Source of the DNA: a virus
DNA length: 61,063 nt
Direction: 5' to 3' (one strand)
Virus record (IMG/VR): IMGVR_UViG_3300027749_000119
Location: 1 to 61,063 of that record
In this document: positions 1-8,093 of the stretch, piece after piece
Layout: the number at the start of each line of letters is the position of its first letter
How positions within the stretch are numbered: the stretch's first letter is position 1
Position numbers and translations under genes: made by a program
The notes under the pieces: generated by a model
Seen by the model: the letters and a program-made list of their open reading frames with translations, nothing else
Databases searched by the model: none
What the model was told of the DNA's origin: nothing

Positions 1-709
1 CCTTGAGTAATTTTGCTGTTTCCGATTTTTCATTTAGGTAGCTTGCAGAATATTCTTGAGCAAAAGCTTCGAATAATTTACGGCCAAAATCTTGTCTACG
101 AGCTGCTTCGATGTCTTCTTTCAATGATGTAATTTCAGAACGTAAGTTCTTGCTTACAACACCTTCAACCATCTTAGCTGCACGAGTAACGAAATCTTGT
201 TTTACCTTCTTGATTTCTTGACGACCTTCGCGAACTAAACGTACTTTAGTTTCTGCTAAGTCTTGTTTGTCTTTAAAGAACTCTGTAATTTCTTGAGCAA
301 GAGCTTCAACTACAAATTGTTCCAATTTTCCGAACTTACTAGCCATTGCCATTTGATCTTCGTGTAGTTCACGTACTTCAGAAGCTAACTGACGAGTAAC
401 AAATTCACTCATTACTTTAGCTGTCTTTTTACGTTCTTGAACTAGCTTAACTTTCATTTCAGCTAGTTGACGACGATCGTCTGCAAATTCAACAATCTCA
501 GCAGATAATTGTTCAGAGATCATACGATCTACTGCTTCAATCATTGTGTTCTTGTCGTGTTCGTATTTTTGTGCGAATTCTTCGCGTAGTTGTTGAGTCA
601 GAACCTGACGACTCTCGCTAATGCGAGCTTCGAAGGCCTGTTCAATTGACTCTTTAATCTCTTCAGAAATCACATTGTTTTCAAATAAACTTTTTAGCGC
701 ATCCAACAT
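1..709 (-). CDS. gp22: prohead scaffold protein, gp22-like (partial, C-terminus outside window)
   Basis: Reading the minus strand from the ATG at 709 gives an open frame of 236 codons that runs off the left edge. A strong ribosome-binding site (AGGAGAATCAT) precedes the start. The protein begins MLDALKSLFENNV and is then almost entirely charged helix (Glu, Lys, Gln, Arg, Ala), as expected for a long coiled coil. It is the next gene after the gp21-type protease, exactly where T4 has the gp22 core scaffold (order 20-67-68-21-22-23). Its expected role is to form the inner core around which the prohead shell assembles, then be degraded by gp21. The identification rests on position and coiled-coil character, not a specific motif. 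The major capsid gene would be expected beyond the left edge. Confidence 0.7.
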   Translation of the reverse strand, partial: MLDALKSLFENNVISEEIKESIEQAFEARISESRQVLTQQLREEFAQKYEHDKNTMIEAVDRMISEQLSAEIVEFADDRRQLAEMKVKLVQERKKTAKVMSEFVTRQLASEVRELHEDQMAMASKFGKLEQFVVEALAQEITEFFKDKQDLAETKVRLVREGRQEIKKVKQDFVTRAAKMVEGVVSKNLRSEITSLKEDIEAARRQDFGRKLFEAFAQEYSASYLNEKSETAKLLK

Positions 710-722
710 ATGATTCTCCTTG

Positions 723-1349
723 TTATTGGAGTTTGCTTATTATTGATAATAAGCTCTCTTTGAGATATTTCTGTGCCTTAGGATCGCCTTTAACCTCTTG
801 CGCTATGCGCAAGCTACTTAATCCTCCTCGACTATTCATCAAGTGTTCATAAATTGGTGTTGGGTACGCTCCCGGCGCACTAGGTTGAGCTACCATATCT
901 ACTGTGATAATCTCAAAATCTGATACTTCGCCAGTGCCGTCGTCCTTGACGTTACCGGATCCGCGACTTGAAACACCTAACTTGACGCCGCTTTCCAGCA
1001 TTGTCTTGATAAGTTGTCCCATAGGTGTTGGAAGTATTTTCAACTTCCCGTAACCATTAGGACCGTCCATCCACATATTTGTTATCATGTGGCTTACGCG
1101 GTCCAGGTTAATTTTTAGATCATCTGGATGATCCACTTCTCCGAGAACTGAATAACCGTTCTGAATCTGATCGTTAAGGGTCTTAACAGCCTTGCCAATC
1201 TCATTAACAGGGTAAACACGCTGGTTAGCGTTACGTATACCGCCCTGGATGCAAATCCCGGACATGTATAAGTTTTTCCCATCTTTGTCATCAGATTCAA
1301 CGATCATTTTTGCTTCGTTGAAACTGAGATTCTCTCGGAGGTATAACAT
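723..1349 (-). CDS. gp21: prohead core protease, gp21-like (peptidase family S80)
   Basis: Assembly protease that sits in the prohead core and cleaves scaffold and head proteins after an I/L-x-E type site. Numbering from the longer frame (TTG start at 1358), a histidine in GEVDHP (about residue 77), a serine pair in GVSSRG (130-131) and an aspartate in VDMVAQPSAPGA (about 154) match the His-Ser-Asp pattern of T4 gp21. Length (208-211 residues) is typical. The frame opens at a TTG at 1358, but the ATG three codons later (1349) gives a normal start, so I use that; neither has a strong Shine-Dalgarno. It lies between the acidic core protein and the scaffold, the usual T4 arrangement. Confidence 0.92.
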   Translation of the reverse strand: MLYLRENLSFNEAKMIVESDDKDGKNLYMSGICIQGGIRNANQRVYPVNEIGKAVKTLNDQIQNGYSVLGEVDHPDDLKINLDRVSHMITNMWMDGPNGYGKLKILPTPMGQLIKTMLESGVKLGVSSRGSGNVKDDGTGEVSDFEIITVDMVAQPSAPGAYPTPIYEHLMNSRGGLSSLRIAQEVKGDPKAQKYLKESLLSIISKLQ

Positions 1350-1370
1350 ATTTTTCAATGTCTCTATCTA

Positions 1371-2255
1371 TTAACGAATCTTTCCGCCGATAAGACTTTT
1401 CTTATCAACATTACTTTCGCCTTTGCCTTTCTTCTCAGCACCGTGGCCTGGTTCTTGCTTTTTAAAGCTAGTTTTACCAGCATTGGCTTTTACGCTGTTC
1501 TGAACATCACCAATTAATGGCTTTGTTGTTGGAGCTGCTAAACCACCTTGTGTGCCGCCTTTTTCTGTTGAAAAACTTTGTGCAATGTTCTTTGCAGAAC
1601 CGCCCATGTCGTTCTTCATGTTGTCAATTGTTGACTTAGTATTTTGTCCGTTGTCACCATGGCTAACAGATACTTTCTTGTAGTATTCCATAACTGGCAT
1701 ATGTGAACCTTCGTCATCCATGCCCATTTCCATGTCATCATCGCCGCCCATACCTGCATCATGGATAGCATCCATGTCATGGCCGCCTTCTTCGCCTTCT
1801 TGTGACAATAGTTGTTCAAATTCTGCTTTTAGGTCTTCTAATGCATCTTCTAGATCCATTACACGGTCTTCCATGTCACCGCCTTCTGCGTCGTCTTCGC
1901 CGCCGAATTCGTCGTCTTCACCGTCATCTTCACCATCATCTTCTGGCTCTTCTTCATCGTCTTCACCGCCAAAGGGATTATCCTCGCTGTCGTCATCACC
2001 TTCTTCGTCAGCGCCTTCTTCTTCCATGTCTTCTTCCACATCTTCTTCAGCACCTTCTTCTTCCATGCTTTCTGATTGAGTATGGCCACCGGCTGCGCGG
2101 TTAGCTTCTTCTGGGCTGAAATCTTCAGCTAGAAGTTCTTCATAAATTTCACGTGATTTTCCAACAACGATGTTGTGAAAAATTTCTTTTGCTGCGTCTT
2201 GATCTTCATTGATCAAAGCTTCAAGCATAGCTTCAAATTGAGCGCGGTCAGTCAT
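1371..2255 (-). CDS. gp67: acidic prohead core protein, gp67/gp68-like
   Basis: The start is the ATG at 2255 with AGGAG six bases upstream; the frame opens earlier at 2288, but that start has no ribosome-binding site. The first 40 residues (MTDRAQFEAMLEALINEDQ, then DAAKEIFHNIVV) form a helical segment like the N-terminus of T4 gp67/gp68. A strongly acidic stretch follows (about residues 55-175, runs of Glu and Asp), then a short helix and a basic, Gly/Lys-rich tail ending KSLIGGKIR. At 294 residues it is much longer than T4 gp67 (80 residues). It probably belongs to the prohead core and is cut by the adjacent gp21 protease. The marked charge split (acidic N-half, basic C-tail) is its most distinctive feature. 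Whether gp67 or gp68 is the better name cannot be settled by eye. Confidence 0.72.
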   Translation of the reverse strand: MTDRAQFEAMLEALINEDQDAAKEIFHNIVVGKSREIYEELLAEDFSPEEANRAAGGHTQSESMEEEGAEEDVEEDMEEEGADEEGDDDSEDNPFGGEDDEEEPEDDGEDDGEDDEFGGEDDAEGGDMEDRVMDLEDALEDLKAEFEQLLSQEGEEGGHDMDAIHDAGMGGDDDMEMGMDDEGSHMPVMEYYKKVSVSHGDNGQNTKSTIDNMKNDMGGSAKNIAQSFSTEKGGTQGGLAAPTTKPLIGDVQNSVKANAGKTSFKKQEPGHGAEKKGKGESNVDKKSLIGGKIR

Positions 2256-2343
2256 GTTTATTCTCCTGTGGTATGATTGTTGATACAAGGCTGTATTATA
2301 TTTACACTATTGTTAAAAAATAGTGTACTTATATAGCAAAAAC

Positions 2344-2357
2344 AGTCGTTTTTGACT
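2344..2357 (-). terminator. hairpin with T-tract between the 79-residue gene and the acidic core gene
   Basis: AGTC (2344-2347) pairs with GACT (2354-2357) and is flanked by A-runs on one side and T-runs on the other, so an RNA from either strand would have a U-tract after a hairpin. The GC stem is only four pairs, so termination is probably partial. A second hairpin, ACACTAT/ATAGTGT with a nine-base loop, lies at 2304-2326 just upstream of the acidic core gene. Confidence 0.35.
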
Positions 2358-2367
2358 ATTTTTATAA

Positions 2368-2607
2368 TTATGCGGGCGGGGCCGGCGGAGTTGCATACAT
2401 TGAATGTATGAAATCTAATTCGTTTTCTTGTTCTAGAATATGTGCTTCAGTACTTTTACGTAGTTCATTAATTTGTTTTAATGTTAATCTAGTTTTGCGT
2501 GTATCGTCTCTGTGCAAAACAGAATCGTCACGTTTAGGCTCGTAGCGTAAATCATTAGCCACGTGCCTAGTTTCAGGATCAATATAAAACAATTCTCTTA
2601 ATATCAT
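2368..2607 (-). CDS. small conserved protein downstream of portal (unknown function)
   Basis: The reading frame begins in the portal gene, but the sensible start is the ATG at 2607, seven bases after the portal stop, giving 79 residues (MILRELFYIDPETRHV...). It is rich in charged residues, has a helical middle (LTLKQINELRKSTEAHILEQE) and ends in a short proline-rich tail (ATPPAPPA). The portal protein's C-terminus ends in a similar Pro/Ala-rich tail, encoded in nearby sequence. Position between gp20 and the core proteins suggests a head-assembly or core role comparable to the small 67/68 genes of T4. I do not recognise a domain. Confidence 0.65.
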   Translation of the reverse strand: MILRELFYIDPETRHVANDLRYEPKRDDSVLHRDDTRKTRLTLKQINELRKSTEAHILEQENELDFIHSMYATPPAPPA

Positions 2608-2614
2608 CTTGTAT

Positions 2615-4336
2615 TTATGCTGGAGGTGCTGTAGGAGTTCCTGCTGGAGGTGCGCCTGGCGCGGTATCGGCACTTTCTTCTGGTTGCATATCTTCTGGTG
2701 CTGTTAAGTCTCCGGCGGCATCTAAATCACCTTCAATACCACTTGAACTCAAGCCTGCACTACGTAATTCACCAGCAGCATCTGTAGTAGTTGGTTGTCC
2801 TTGACCGTTTTCTTCTGCCCAATAGCGTTCGTTTTCTGCTACTTCTTCGTCTGTTAGTCCTAAGAAACGTTTGAGGGCAAAGCGTTTACTCATGAAAGGA
2901 ACCGCTTGAATAGTGTTAAAAGTATTAATACGCTCTGCATCAATGGCTGCTTGACGTGAACTTGCAAAGTTCATTGGAGGATTGAAGTTTAATTCAAACA
3001 AACTTGAATCAATATTCAAACCCTTGCCATGCATATACATTTTGAATTCTTCGTCAAACACTGTTGTTAATAAACTTTGTAGTCTTTCACAGTATTTGTT
3101 AAAGCGTAATTCTTGAATGTAAGCTGTACCTACTCGTCCATCATTGAAATTGCTTTGTGAATCATCTGCACCTGTAGGCAAATAGCTACTAGGAATACGC
3201 AATCCACGGAATAACTTGTTAGTAAAATATTTCAAGTCGTCAATTTCACCAATATTCTTACCGCCTTCTAGCATTGTGACGTCTGATCCTTTGCCGTCTG
3301 CTGTTTTAGGGAAGAAATAATCTTCGTTAATGCTTAGAGGGTTGTATGCAGAGTCTATGACATTCTGTCCGCCTCCTGTTTGTGACGGAATACGGCGCTG
3401 ATGAATTTCGTTTTTAACACGTTCTACAAATGCCATAGCCAAGTGACTAGGCATATTACCCACATCAATGTGGAATACTCTGCGCTCTGGAGCACGTTGT
3501 ATACGATAAATTAGAATAGCATCTTCTAATAATTCTTTTTGTTTGTACACTTTGTAGATATTTTCTAACAAACTATTACCAAACGGATAGTTGTTATCTA
3601 GTCCTTCGCTTAGACTTAAATGTACAATATGCTCAAAATCAATAGCGTGTTCAGTTTGTTGTAGACCAAATCTGTTGCTTGAACTACCCGTTGAACCTTT
3701 ACTTCCAGAGCCACTACCGCTGTATCCGCCTACTGGTTGTGGTCCTGACCCTGCACCTTGTTGAGGCTTAATAGTTGGTGTAATCTGTGTTGCAACTAAA
3801 TTTACAAAGTTTGGCGCAAGGTCTTTAATTATAAATTGTTCAGGTTTTTTGCCTTCGCTTTCGTTGACAATAACTTTAATTAAGTTGCTTGGATCAATAT
3901 AATTCCATTTTTGATTTTCAGGATCTCGAATAAAAAAACTATCGCCATATTTGAATGTGTTACGCACAATACGGAATATTTTTGTATCAAATTTTTGTAA
4001 AGTGTTCCATTGTTGCAGGTACTCTCCGAGAATTTTAATCTCAGAATTAGTTGCCTTTTGACGCCATTTGATAGCAAATGGGTTCTTACTATCTTTTAAT
4101 TTTTGTGTACAAAACTCAGCTAAAATATCCAAAGCCGCGTTAACTTCTGGATCGCTGTCCATAACTTCGTATTGCTGATAACGTTCAATACGATTTGGGC
4201 TTCCTGTATATACATCTGGAAGATAGCTACTATAATTAGTACGAGCAGGTCCTGGACGATTACCGCTGCTTTGGCCGCTAATAGTACTTAACTGTCCACT
4301 GACTTCCACAGGGCTGAAATATTTTTTCCATGTCAT
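2615..4336 (-). CDS. gp20: portal vertex protein gp20
   Basis: Forms the dodecameric portal at one capsid vertex through which DNA is packaged and ejected. The 573-residue length and features fit T4-type portals: an N-terminal segment ending in YQQYEVMDSDPEVNAALDIL, the central VYKQKELLEDAILIYRIQRA segment, the RVFHIDVGNMP strand, and the FRGLRIPSSYLP / FNDGRVGTAYIQELRF crown-side helices. An unusual Gly/Ser-rich insertion (about residues 190-225) precedes the EHIVHLSLSEG motif. The C-terminus is a low-complexity Pro/Ala/Glu tail. The ATG at 4336 follows AAGGAT and lies 12 bases after the stop of the upstream gene, so the two are probably co-transcribed. Confidence 0.95.
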   Translation of the reverse strand: MTWKKYFSPVEVSGQLSTISGQSSGNRPGPARTNYSSYLPDVYTGSPNRIERYQQYEVMDSDPEVNAALDILAEFCTQKLKDSKNPFAIKWRQKATNSEIKILGEYLQQWNTLQKFDTKIFRIVRNTFKYGDSFFIRDPENQKWNYIDPSNLIKVIVNESEGKKPEQFIIKDLAPNFVNLVATQITPTIKPQQGAGSGPQPVGGYSGSGSGSKGSTGSSSNRFGLQQTEHAIDFEHIVHLSLSEGLDNNYPFGNSLLENIYKVYKQKELLEDAILIYRIQRAPERRVFHIDVGNMPSHLAMAFVERVKNEIHQRRIPSQTGGGQNVIDSAYNPLSINEDYFFPKTADGKGSDVTMLEGGKNIGEIDDLKYFTNKLFRGLRIPSSYLPTGADDSQSNFNDGRVGTAYIQELRFNKYCERLQSLLTTVFDEEFKMYMHGKGLNIDSSLFELNFNPPMNFASSRQAAIDAERINTFNTIQAVPFMSKRFALKRFLGLTDEEVAENERYWAEENGQGQPTTTDAAGELRSAGLSSSGIEGDLDAAGDLTAPEDMQPEESADTAPGAPPAGTPTAPPA

Positions 4337-4348
4337 TGTGACTTATCC

Positions 4349-7300
4349 TTAAAATGCTCTACCAGTTGATTTTGCCGCTGTCTTTGCTGTTTTGCTACTA
4401 GCATCGGCTGTAGTGGCACTGTGATTAATTAATTCTACCATATGTCTATTTAACATGATTAGCTGGTCGTTCAAATCTTTTAAGGTAGCCTCAGCTGTTT
4501 TTGCTTTGGGTGCTTCTTTAGGTGCTTCTTTAGGTGCTTCTTTAGTTGCCGCAGCTTTTGCTTGTTCTGATTCTCCAGGTTTACCTGTTGTTTTTGTTTC
4601 TTCTTTCTTAGCGGCCGCTTCGGTAGTTTTAGGAGCACTAGCAGTTGCAGCAGGTTTTGGTGCACCTGTTGTTTTTGTTTCTTCTTTCTTTGCGGCCGCT
4701 TCAGTAGTTTTAGGAGCACTAGCAGTTGCAGCAGGTTTTGGTGCACCTTCTGTTTTATTTTTTGCTGTGAGTTTGGCAAATTCTTCATCACTTACTTTGT
4801 TAACAATTTTAGGATTAAACATATCGCCAAGCATGCCACCTTTGCCACCGATAATATCTCCAAAACTTCCAGTTAATTTGTTAGCTTGCTCGGTGACATA
4901 TCCTACATCTCCTGATTTTTTTCCTTTAGTCAAATCTCCTACCTTACCTGCTATGTCTGCACTTTTAGGAATCATTCCACCAAGCATTTTATTCATCTGT
5001 GATTTTGCAGATTCTGCTTGAGCAATAACTGCTTTAGCTTCTGGACTATTAGGATCTACAATTTTTCCGTTAATTTTTACGGTTGTATTTGCATTTTCAA
5101 GTGCGTCTGCCTGTGCTGTTTTTGTAACTTCTGATATTTTTGCAACTGTTTCTTCTTGCATACTTACTTGTTCGTTAGCTGCTTGTTGCTTTAATTCTTT
5201 TTCTCTTGTAGCACTATATTCGTTAAGATTCTCCATGACATCTTGCATTTCTCTTTTAGATGCCGCTTGCTTTTCAAACATTGCTTTATTAAGTGTTTCG
5301 TTTTCAATTGCAGCAAGTTCTTCGGTAGTTGCTTGACGATCACCAATTTCTGCTTTCATTTTAATAATTCGTTCACCGATCATCTGTGCTGTTTCAGCAT
5401 CTTCTTTGGCTCCTTTTTCCATAGCTTTTGCATGGAACGATCTGTTTTCTTCACTGTATCCTTTATAGTCGTCAATTATTTTTTGCTGACTTTCTGTAAA
5501 TTGTGAATGATATTGTTCTTGGGCTTTTCCTGCAACTGTTGCAGATTCTATACTTTTTAATCCCATATCTTCAGATACTTTTCGCGCAGCTTCCGATGCC
5601 GATATCTTAATTGTTGAAGATGCTTGCTCGTTGTCTGTTATTTTTTTCAAATTATTTGCGCTGTCATTGGAAAAACTTTGTATATTATCGTTCATATCTA
5701 TATAAAAGTCATCCATACTTGCACTAATAGGCAATATTGCAGCTATAGCATCATCACTAAGACCTTTAACATTGTATCCTACAACGCTTCTTGCAAGCTC
5801 AGCGGCTTTAAATATTTCATCTTTCTTAGCTGCCTGATCAGCTAATTCAGCAGAAGTTTTTTTCTTAGTGTCTCCAAAGAAATTATCTTCATCTTTTGTT
5901 TTTGATTTAAACGCTTCTAATTGTTTTGCATTTCCAGAAAATGATATTTTAGTTTGTTCTTCTACTACTTTTTTAGTTTCTTCAATTGCAGAAGCTTTTT
6001 TAGTAGTTTCCCAACTAATGCCAGCTTCAATTTGTTTTTGTAAAGGCTCCATTATAGCCTTATATTTGTCACCTATTGCTTTACCTTCGTCTCCAGTCCG
6101 CATTTCATAAGAAACTTTACTTCCACCTAACTTGCTACCGTCACCCATTTGAGCTTTTAATTTTTCTCTAAGAGCAGCTCGCTCAGCTTGCATCTGTTCT
6201 CGAACAGCTGCCAATTCTTTTTCAGCAGCTTTGCTACTGTCATTTTGTACTTGTTTGGTTTCAGTTGAGCCGCCACCTGACATGCTACTAATAGAAGTGG
6301 ATACTGATTTGCTAATTTCAGAAAAATTTACTCCTCCTGGAGCTTTACTTCCAGCACTTAGTTGTTTGCCCATAGCTTTAGTAGCATCAGGATTTAATAC
6401 AGTTTCACCTTTGTGTATTTTGACAATAGCATCTTCAGGTTCTACAGCACTTCCAGTTTCTGCTAGTGTTCCGCCTGCACGTTTTTTAGTTGGCTCGTAG
6501 TCTTTAGGCAAACTACTAGCACCGCCTGTAGTTTTAGTAGGACCTTCTTTTCCTCCCGAAACTATTTCGTTTAAACCTTTAGCAATTTTTGAAGGAGCTT
6601 TTTCAGCTTGCTCCATTGTAGTAGCACCGCCAGAAACTTTCTTCATAGCTGCGTTCATAGCATCTATATAAGCAGGCGTGGTAGCTAATTTTTTGTTTAC
6701 ATCTTCAAAATTATGAGAAAGGCCTCCGGCTGCTATTGCAGCTGCTTTGTTCATTGCATTTAAATCTTGAGCAACTTTTTGTCCTTCGTCTGCTTCAGGC
6801 GTTGCTTTTGCTTTGCCGTTTTCATCTACTTTCAAACCAGCTTGAGTAGCTTGCACAGCTTCTCGTTGATCTTTAATTGCTTTTACATAGTCGCCGCCGT
6901 TTTTGTTTGCTTCACTTTGTACACTCATCATGGCTTTATTGCCCATGACAAGATTAGCCGCAGCTTGTTGTTGTTCTGCTGTTCCGCTCTTGACTAACCG
7001 TTTAAATTCTTCATCAGCCATACGACGTTGAACAGCCGCTTGTGCTTCATCCATTTGAGCTTGCGCTACTTTTTTCTGCTCGTCAGTTTTGGCATTCAAC
7101 ATAAGTTCAGTAGCTGCTTGATATTTGTTAGCTGCTTCTGGTCCCATCGCCTGCAACATGGCCAAACCTTCTTTAGTTTGCACTCCACCTGTGGCAATTT
7201 CTGTTGTCAGGCTCATAAATCCAGGGCCTAGTTTTTGCACTTGCTGTTGGACTTTTTCGTAATTTTCTCGTTGCTTTTCGTCCATTTGCATCATGGCTAA

Positions 7301-8032
7301 CTGTGCTAAAGGTTTTTTCTCTTCAGCTTTAATGCTGTCCATGATAGCTTGACGACTTTGGCCAGTAATTTTTGCCGTTTCATCTAAACTCATTGCTAAA
7401 TCAATAGCACTCTTGGCGATAGCAGCTTGTCCAGCTTTATCATTAGCATTTCTTTTGGCATCATTCATTGTAGCCATTGCTGTGATTTCAGCTTGCTCTT
7501 GCGCACTGATACCCATCTTGTTCAACTGATCACCAGTTTCTACAATTTGTTTCTGAACTTTACTAAAATTTAACGCACTTTGCTGTGCTGTGATACCTAA
7601 TCCGCCAATACTTCCATCAGCTCGTTTGATTACTTCAGAGAATTGTTGCGTAGTTAGTCCTGCATCTCCTGCCATTCTAACAAACAATCCAATATTATTG
7701 CCGCCAATGCCTAACTCGGCACTAGCTTTATCCATATTAGTTTTTTGTTGTAATAACGCACCGCCAAATAAATCTAAACCTTTACCCAGTGCATTCAATC
7801 CAACAGCTTGAGCACCTTTAGATAACGCTGCTAATCCAGCTGTGGCTGCATCAGTTCCGCTGTTTAATCTATTAAATCCAAAATATAAACTGGCCGCGCC
7901 ATCGGATAGATCTTTTAAACCTTTGTTTGCGCCAGCAGCATTTAGACCAGCTTGTTGCGGTTGAGCTGCACTATTGCCCGAGCCTTGTGCTAACAGTTTT
8001 TGTGCGGTTTCTTCAGATAATGGTGTTGCCAT
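4349..8032 (-). CDS. large coiled-coil virion protein, candidate tail tape measure
   Basis: The 1,227 residues are mostly long Ala/Gln/Lys/Glu helices. Near residues 515-550 there is a Gly-containing segment with the string ETGSAVEPEDAIVKIHKGET followed by VLNPDATKAM. It resembles the turn motif ('GE.GPE.v.P') common in phage tape measure proteins. A weakly hydrophobic Ala/Gly region lies near residues 60-100. The C-terminal 200 residues carry two 27-residue repeats and KEAP triplets, then end in a predicted helix. The gene lies upstream of the portal in one transcription unit and is divergent from the gp26-like tail-assembly gene. The tape-measure assignment (T4 gp29 equivalent) is inferred from length, helical content and context; another internal virion protein is possible. 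Confidence 0.6.
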   Translation of the reverse strand: MATPLSEETAQKLLAQGSGNSAAQPQQAGLNAAGANKGLKDLSDGAASLYFGFNRLNSGTDAATAGLAALSKGAQAVGLNALGKGLDLFGGALLQQKTNMDKASAELGIGGNNIGLFVRMAGDAGLTTQQFSEVIKRADGSIGGLGITAQQSALNFSKVQKQIVETGDQLNKMGISAQEQAEITAMATMNDAKRNANDKAGQAAIAKSAIDLAMSLDETAKITGQSRQAIMDSIKAEEKKPLAQLAMMQMDEKQRENYEKVQQQVQKLGPGFMSLTTEIATGGVQTKEGLAMLQAMGPEAANKYQAATELMLNAKTDEQKKVAQAQMDEAQAAVQRRMADEEFKRLVKSGTAEQQQAAANLVMGNKAMMSVQSEANKNGGDYVKAIKDQREAVQATQAGLKVDENGKAKATPEADEGQKVAQDLNAMNKAAAIAAGGLSHNFEDVNKKLATTPAYIDAMNAAMKKVSGGATTMEQAEKAPSKIAKGLNEIVSGGKEGPTKTTGGASSLPKDYEPTKKRAGGTLAETGSAVEPEDAIVKIHKGETVLNPDATKAMGKQLSAGSKAPGGVNFSEISKSVSTSISSMSGGGSTETKQVQNDSSKAAEKELAAVREQMQAERAALREKLKAQMGDGSKLGGSKVSYEMRTGDEGKAIGDKYKAIMEPLQKQIEAGISWETTKKASAIEETKKVVEEQTKISFSGNAKQLEAFKSKTKDEDNFFGDTKKKTSAELADQAAKKDEIFKAAELARSVVGYNVKGLSDDAIAAILPISASMDDFYIDMNDNIQSFSNDSANNLKKITDNEQASSTIKISASEAARKVSEDMGLKSIESATVAGKAQEQYHSQFTESQQKIIDDYKGYSEENRSFHAKAMEKGAKEDAETAQMIGERIIKMKAEIGDRQATTEELAAIENETLNKAMFEKQAASKREMQDVMENLNEYSATREKELKQQAANEQVSMQEETVAKISEVTKTAQADALENANTTVKINGKIVDPNSPEAKAVIAQAESAKSQMNKMLGGMIPKSADIAGKVGDLTKGKKSGDVGYVTEQANKLTGSFGDIIGGKGGMLGDMFNPKIVNKVSDEEFAKLTAKNKTEGAPKPAATASAPKTTEAAAKKEETKTTGAPKPAATASAPKTTEAAAKKEETKTTGKPGESEQAKAAATKEAPKEAPKEAPKAKTAEATLKDLNDQLIMLNRHMVELINHSATTADASSKTAKTAAKSTGRAF
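4509..4544. repeat. three perfect 12-bp tandem repeats
   Basis: GGTGCTTCTTTA occurs three times head to tail at 4509, 4521 and 4533. On the minus strand they encode repeated Lys-Glu-Ala-Pro in the C-terminal region of the tape-measure-like protein. Confidence 0.9.
4583..4744. repeat. two 81-bp tandem repeats inside the tape-measure-like gene
   Basis: The unit starting at 4583 is repeated at 4664 with only a few substitutions, and each copy contains a GCGGCCGC site. On the minus strand each unit encodes 27 residues rich in Ala, Pro, Lys, Thr and Glu. The near-identity indicates recent duplication or replication slippage in a linker region. Confidence 0.9.
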
Positions 8033-8056
8033 AATTTTTTCCAGGAAATGTGCGTA

Positions 8057-8064
8057 TATAAATA
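8057..8064 (+). promoter_or_regulatory. T4-type late promoter TATAAATA for the gp26-like gene
   Basis: Exact match to the T4 late promoter -10 element, 30 bases upstream of the ATG at 8094. It has no -35 element, as expected for gp55-directed late transcription. It faces away from a second late element on the minus strand at 8075-8082. Confidence 0.7.
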
Positions 8065-8074
8065 CTACATAAGA

Positions 8075-8082
8075 TATTTATC
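8075..8082 (-). promoter_or_regulatory. late promoter GATAAATA for the tape-measure/head gene block
   Basis: Minus-strand GATAAATA, 43 bases upstream of the ATG at 8032. It is one base different from the T4 consensus, and the same variant occurs at 10364 and 39833. It would drive the tape-measure, portal and core genes. Partly overlapping late promoters on both strands share this 61-base gap. Confidence 0.55.
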
Positions 8083-8093
8083 TGGAGATAAAC

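Noticed and set aside
1720-2104. Plus-strand frames opposite the acidic core gene (Ser/Pro- and Leu/His-rich)
   Set aside because: They are reverse readings of Glu/Asp-rich codons, with no ribosome-binding sites and low-complexity composition.
2295-2300. TATAAT on the minus strand before the acidic core gene
   Set aside because: The matching -35 position reads CTATTT, a poor match, and the gene is expected to be late; left unassigned.
4455-5021. 188-residue plus-strand frame with hydrophobic segments
   Set aside because: Antisense to the repeat-rich, Ala-rich end of the tape-measure-like gene; the 81-bp repeats explain its internal repeats.
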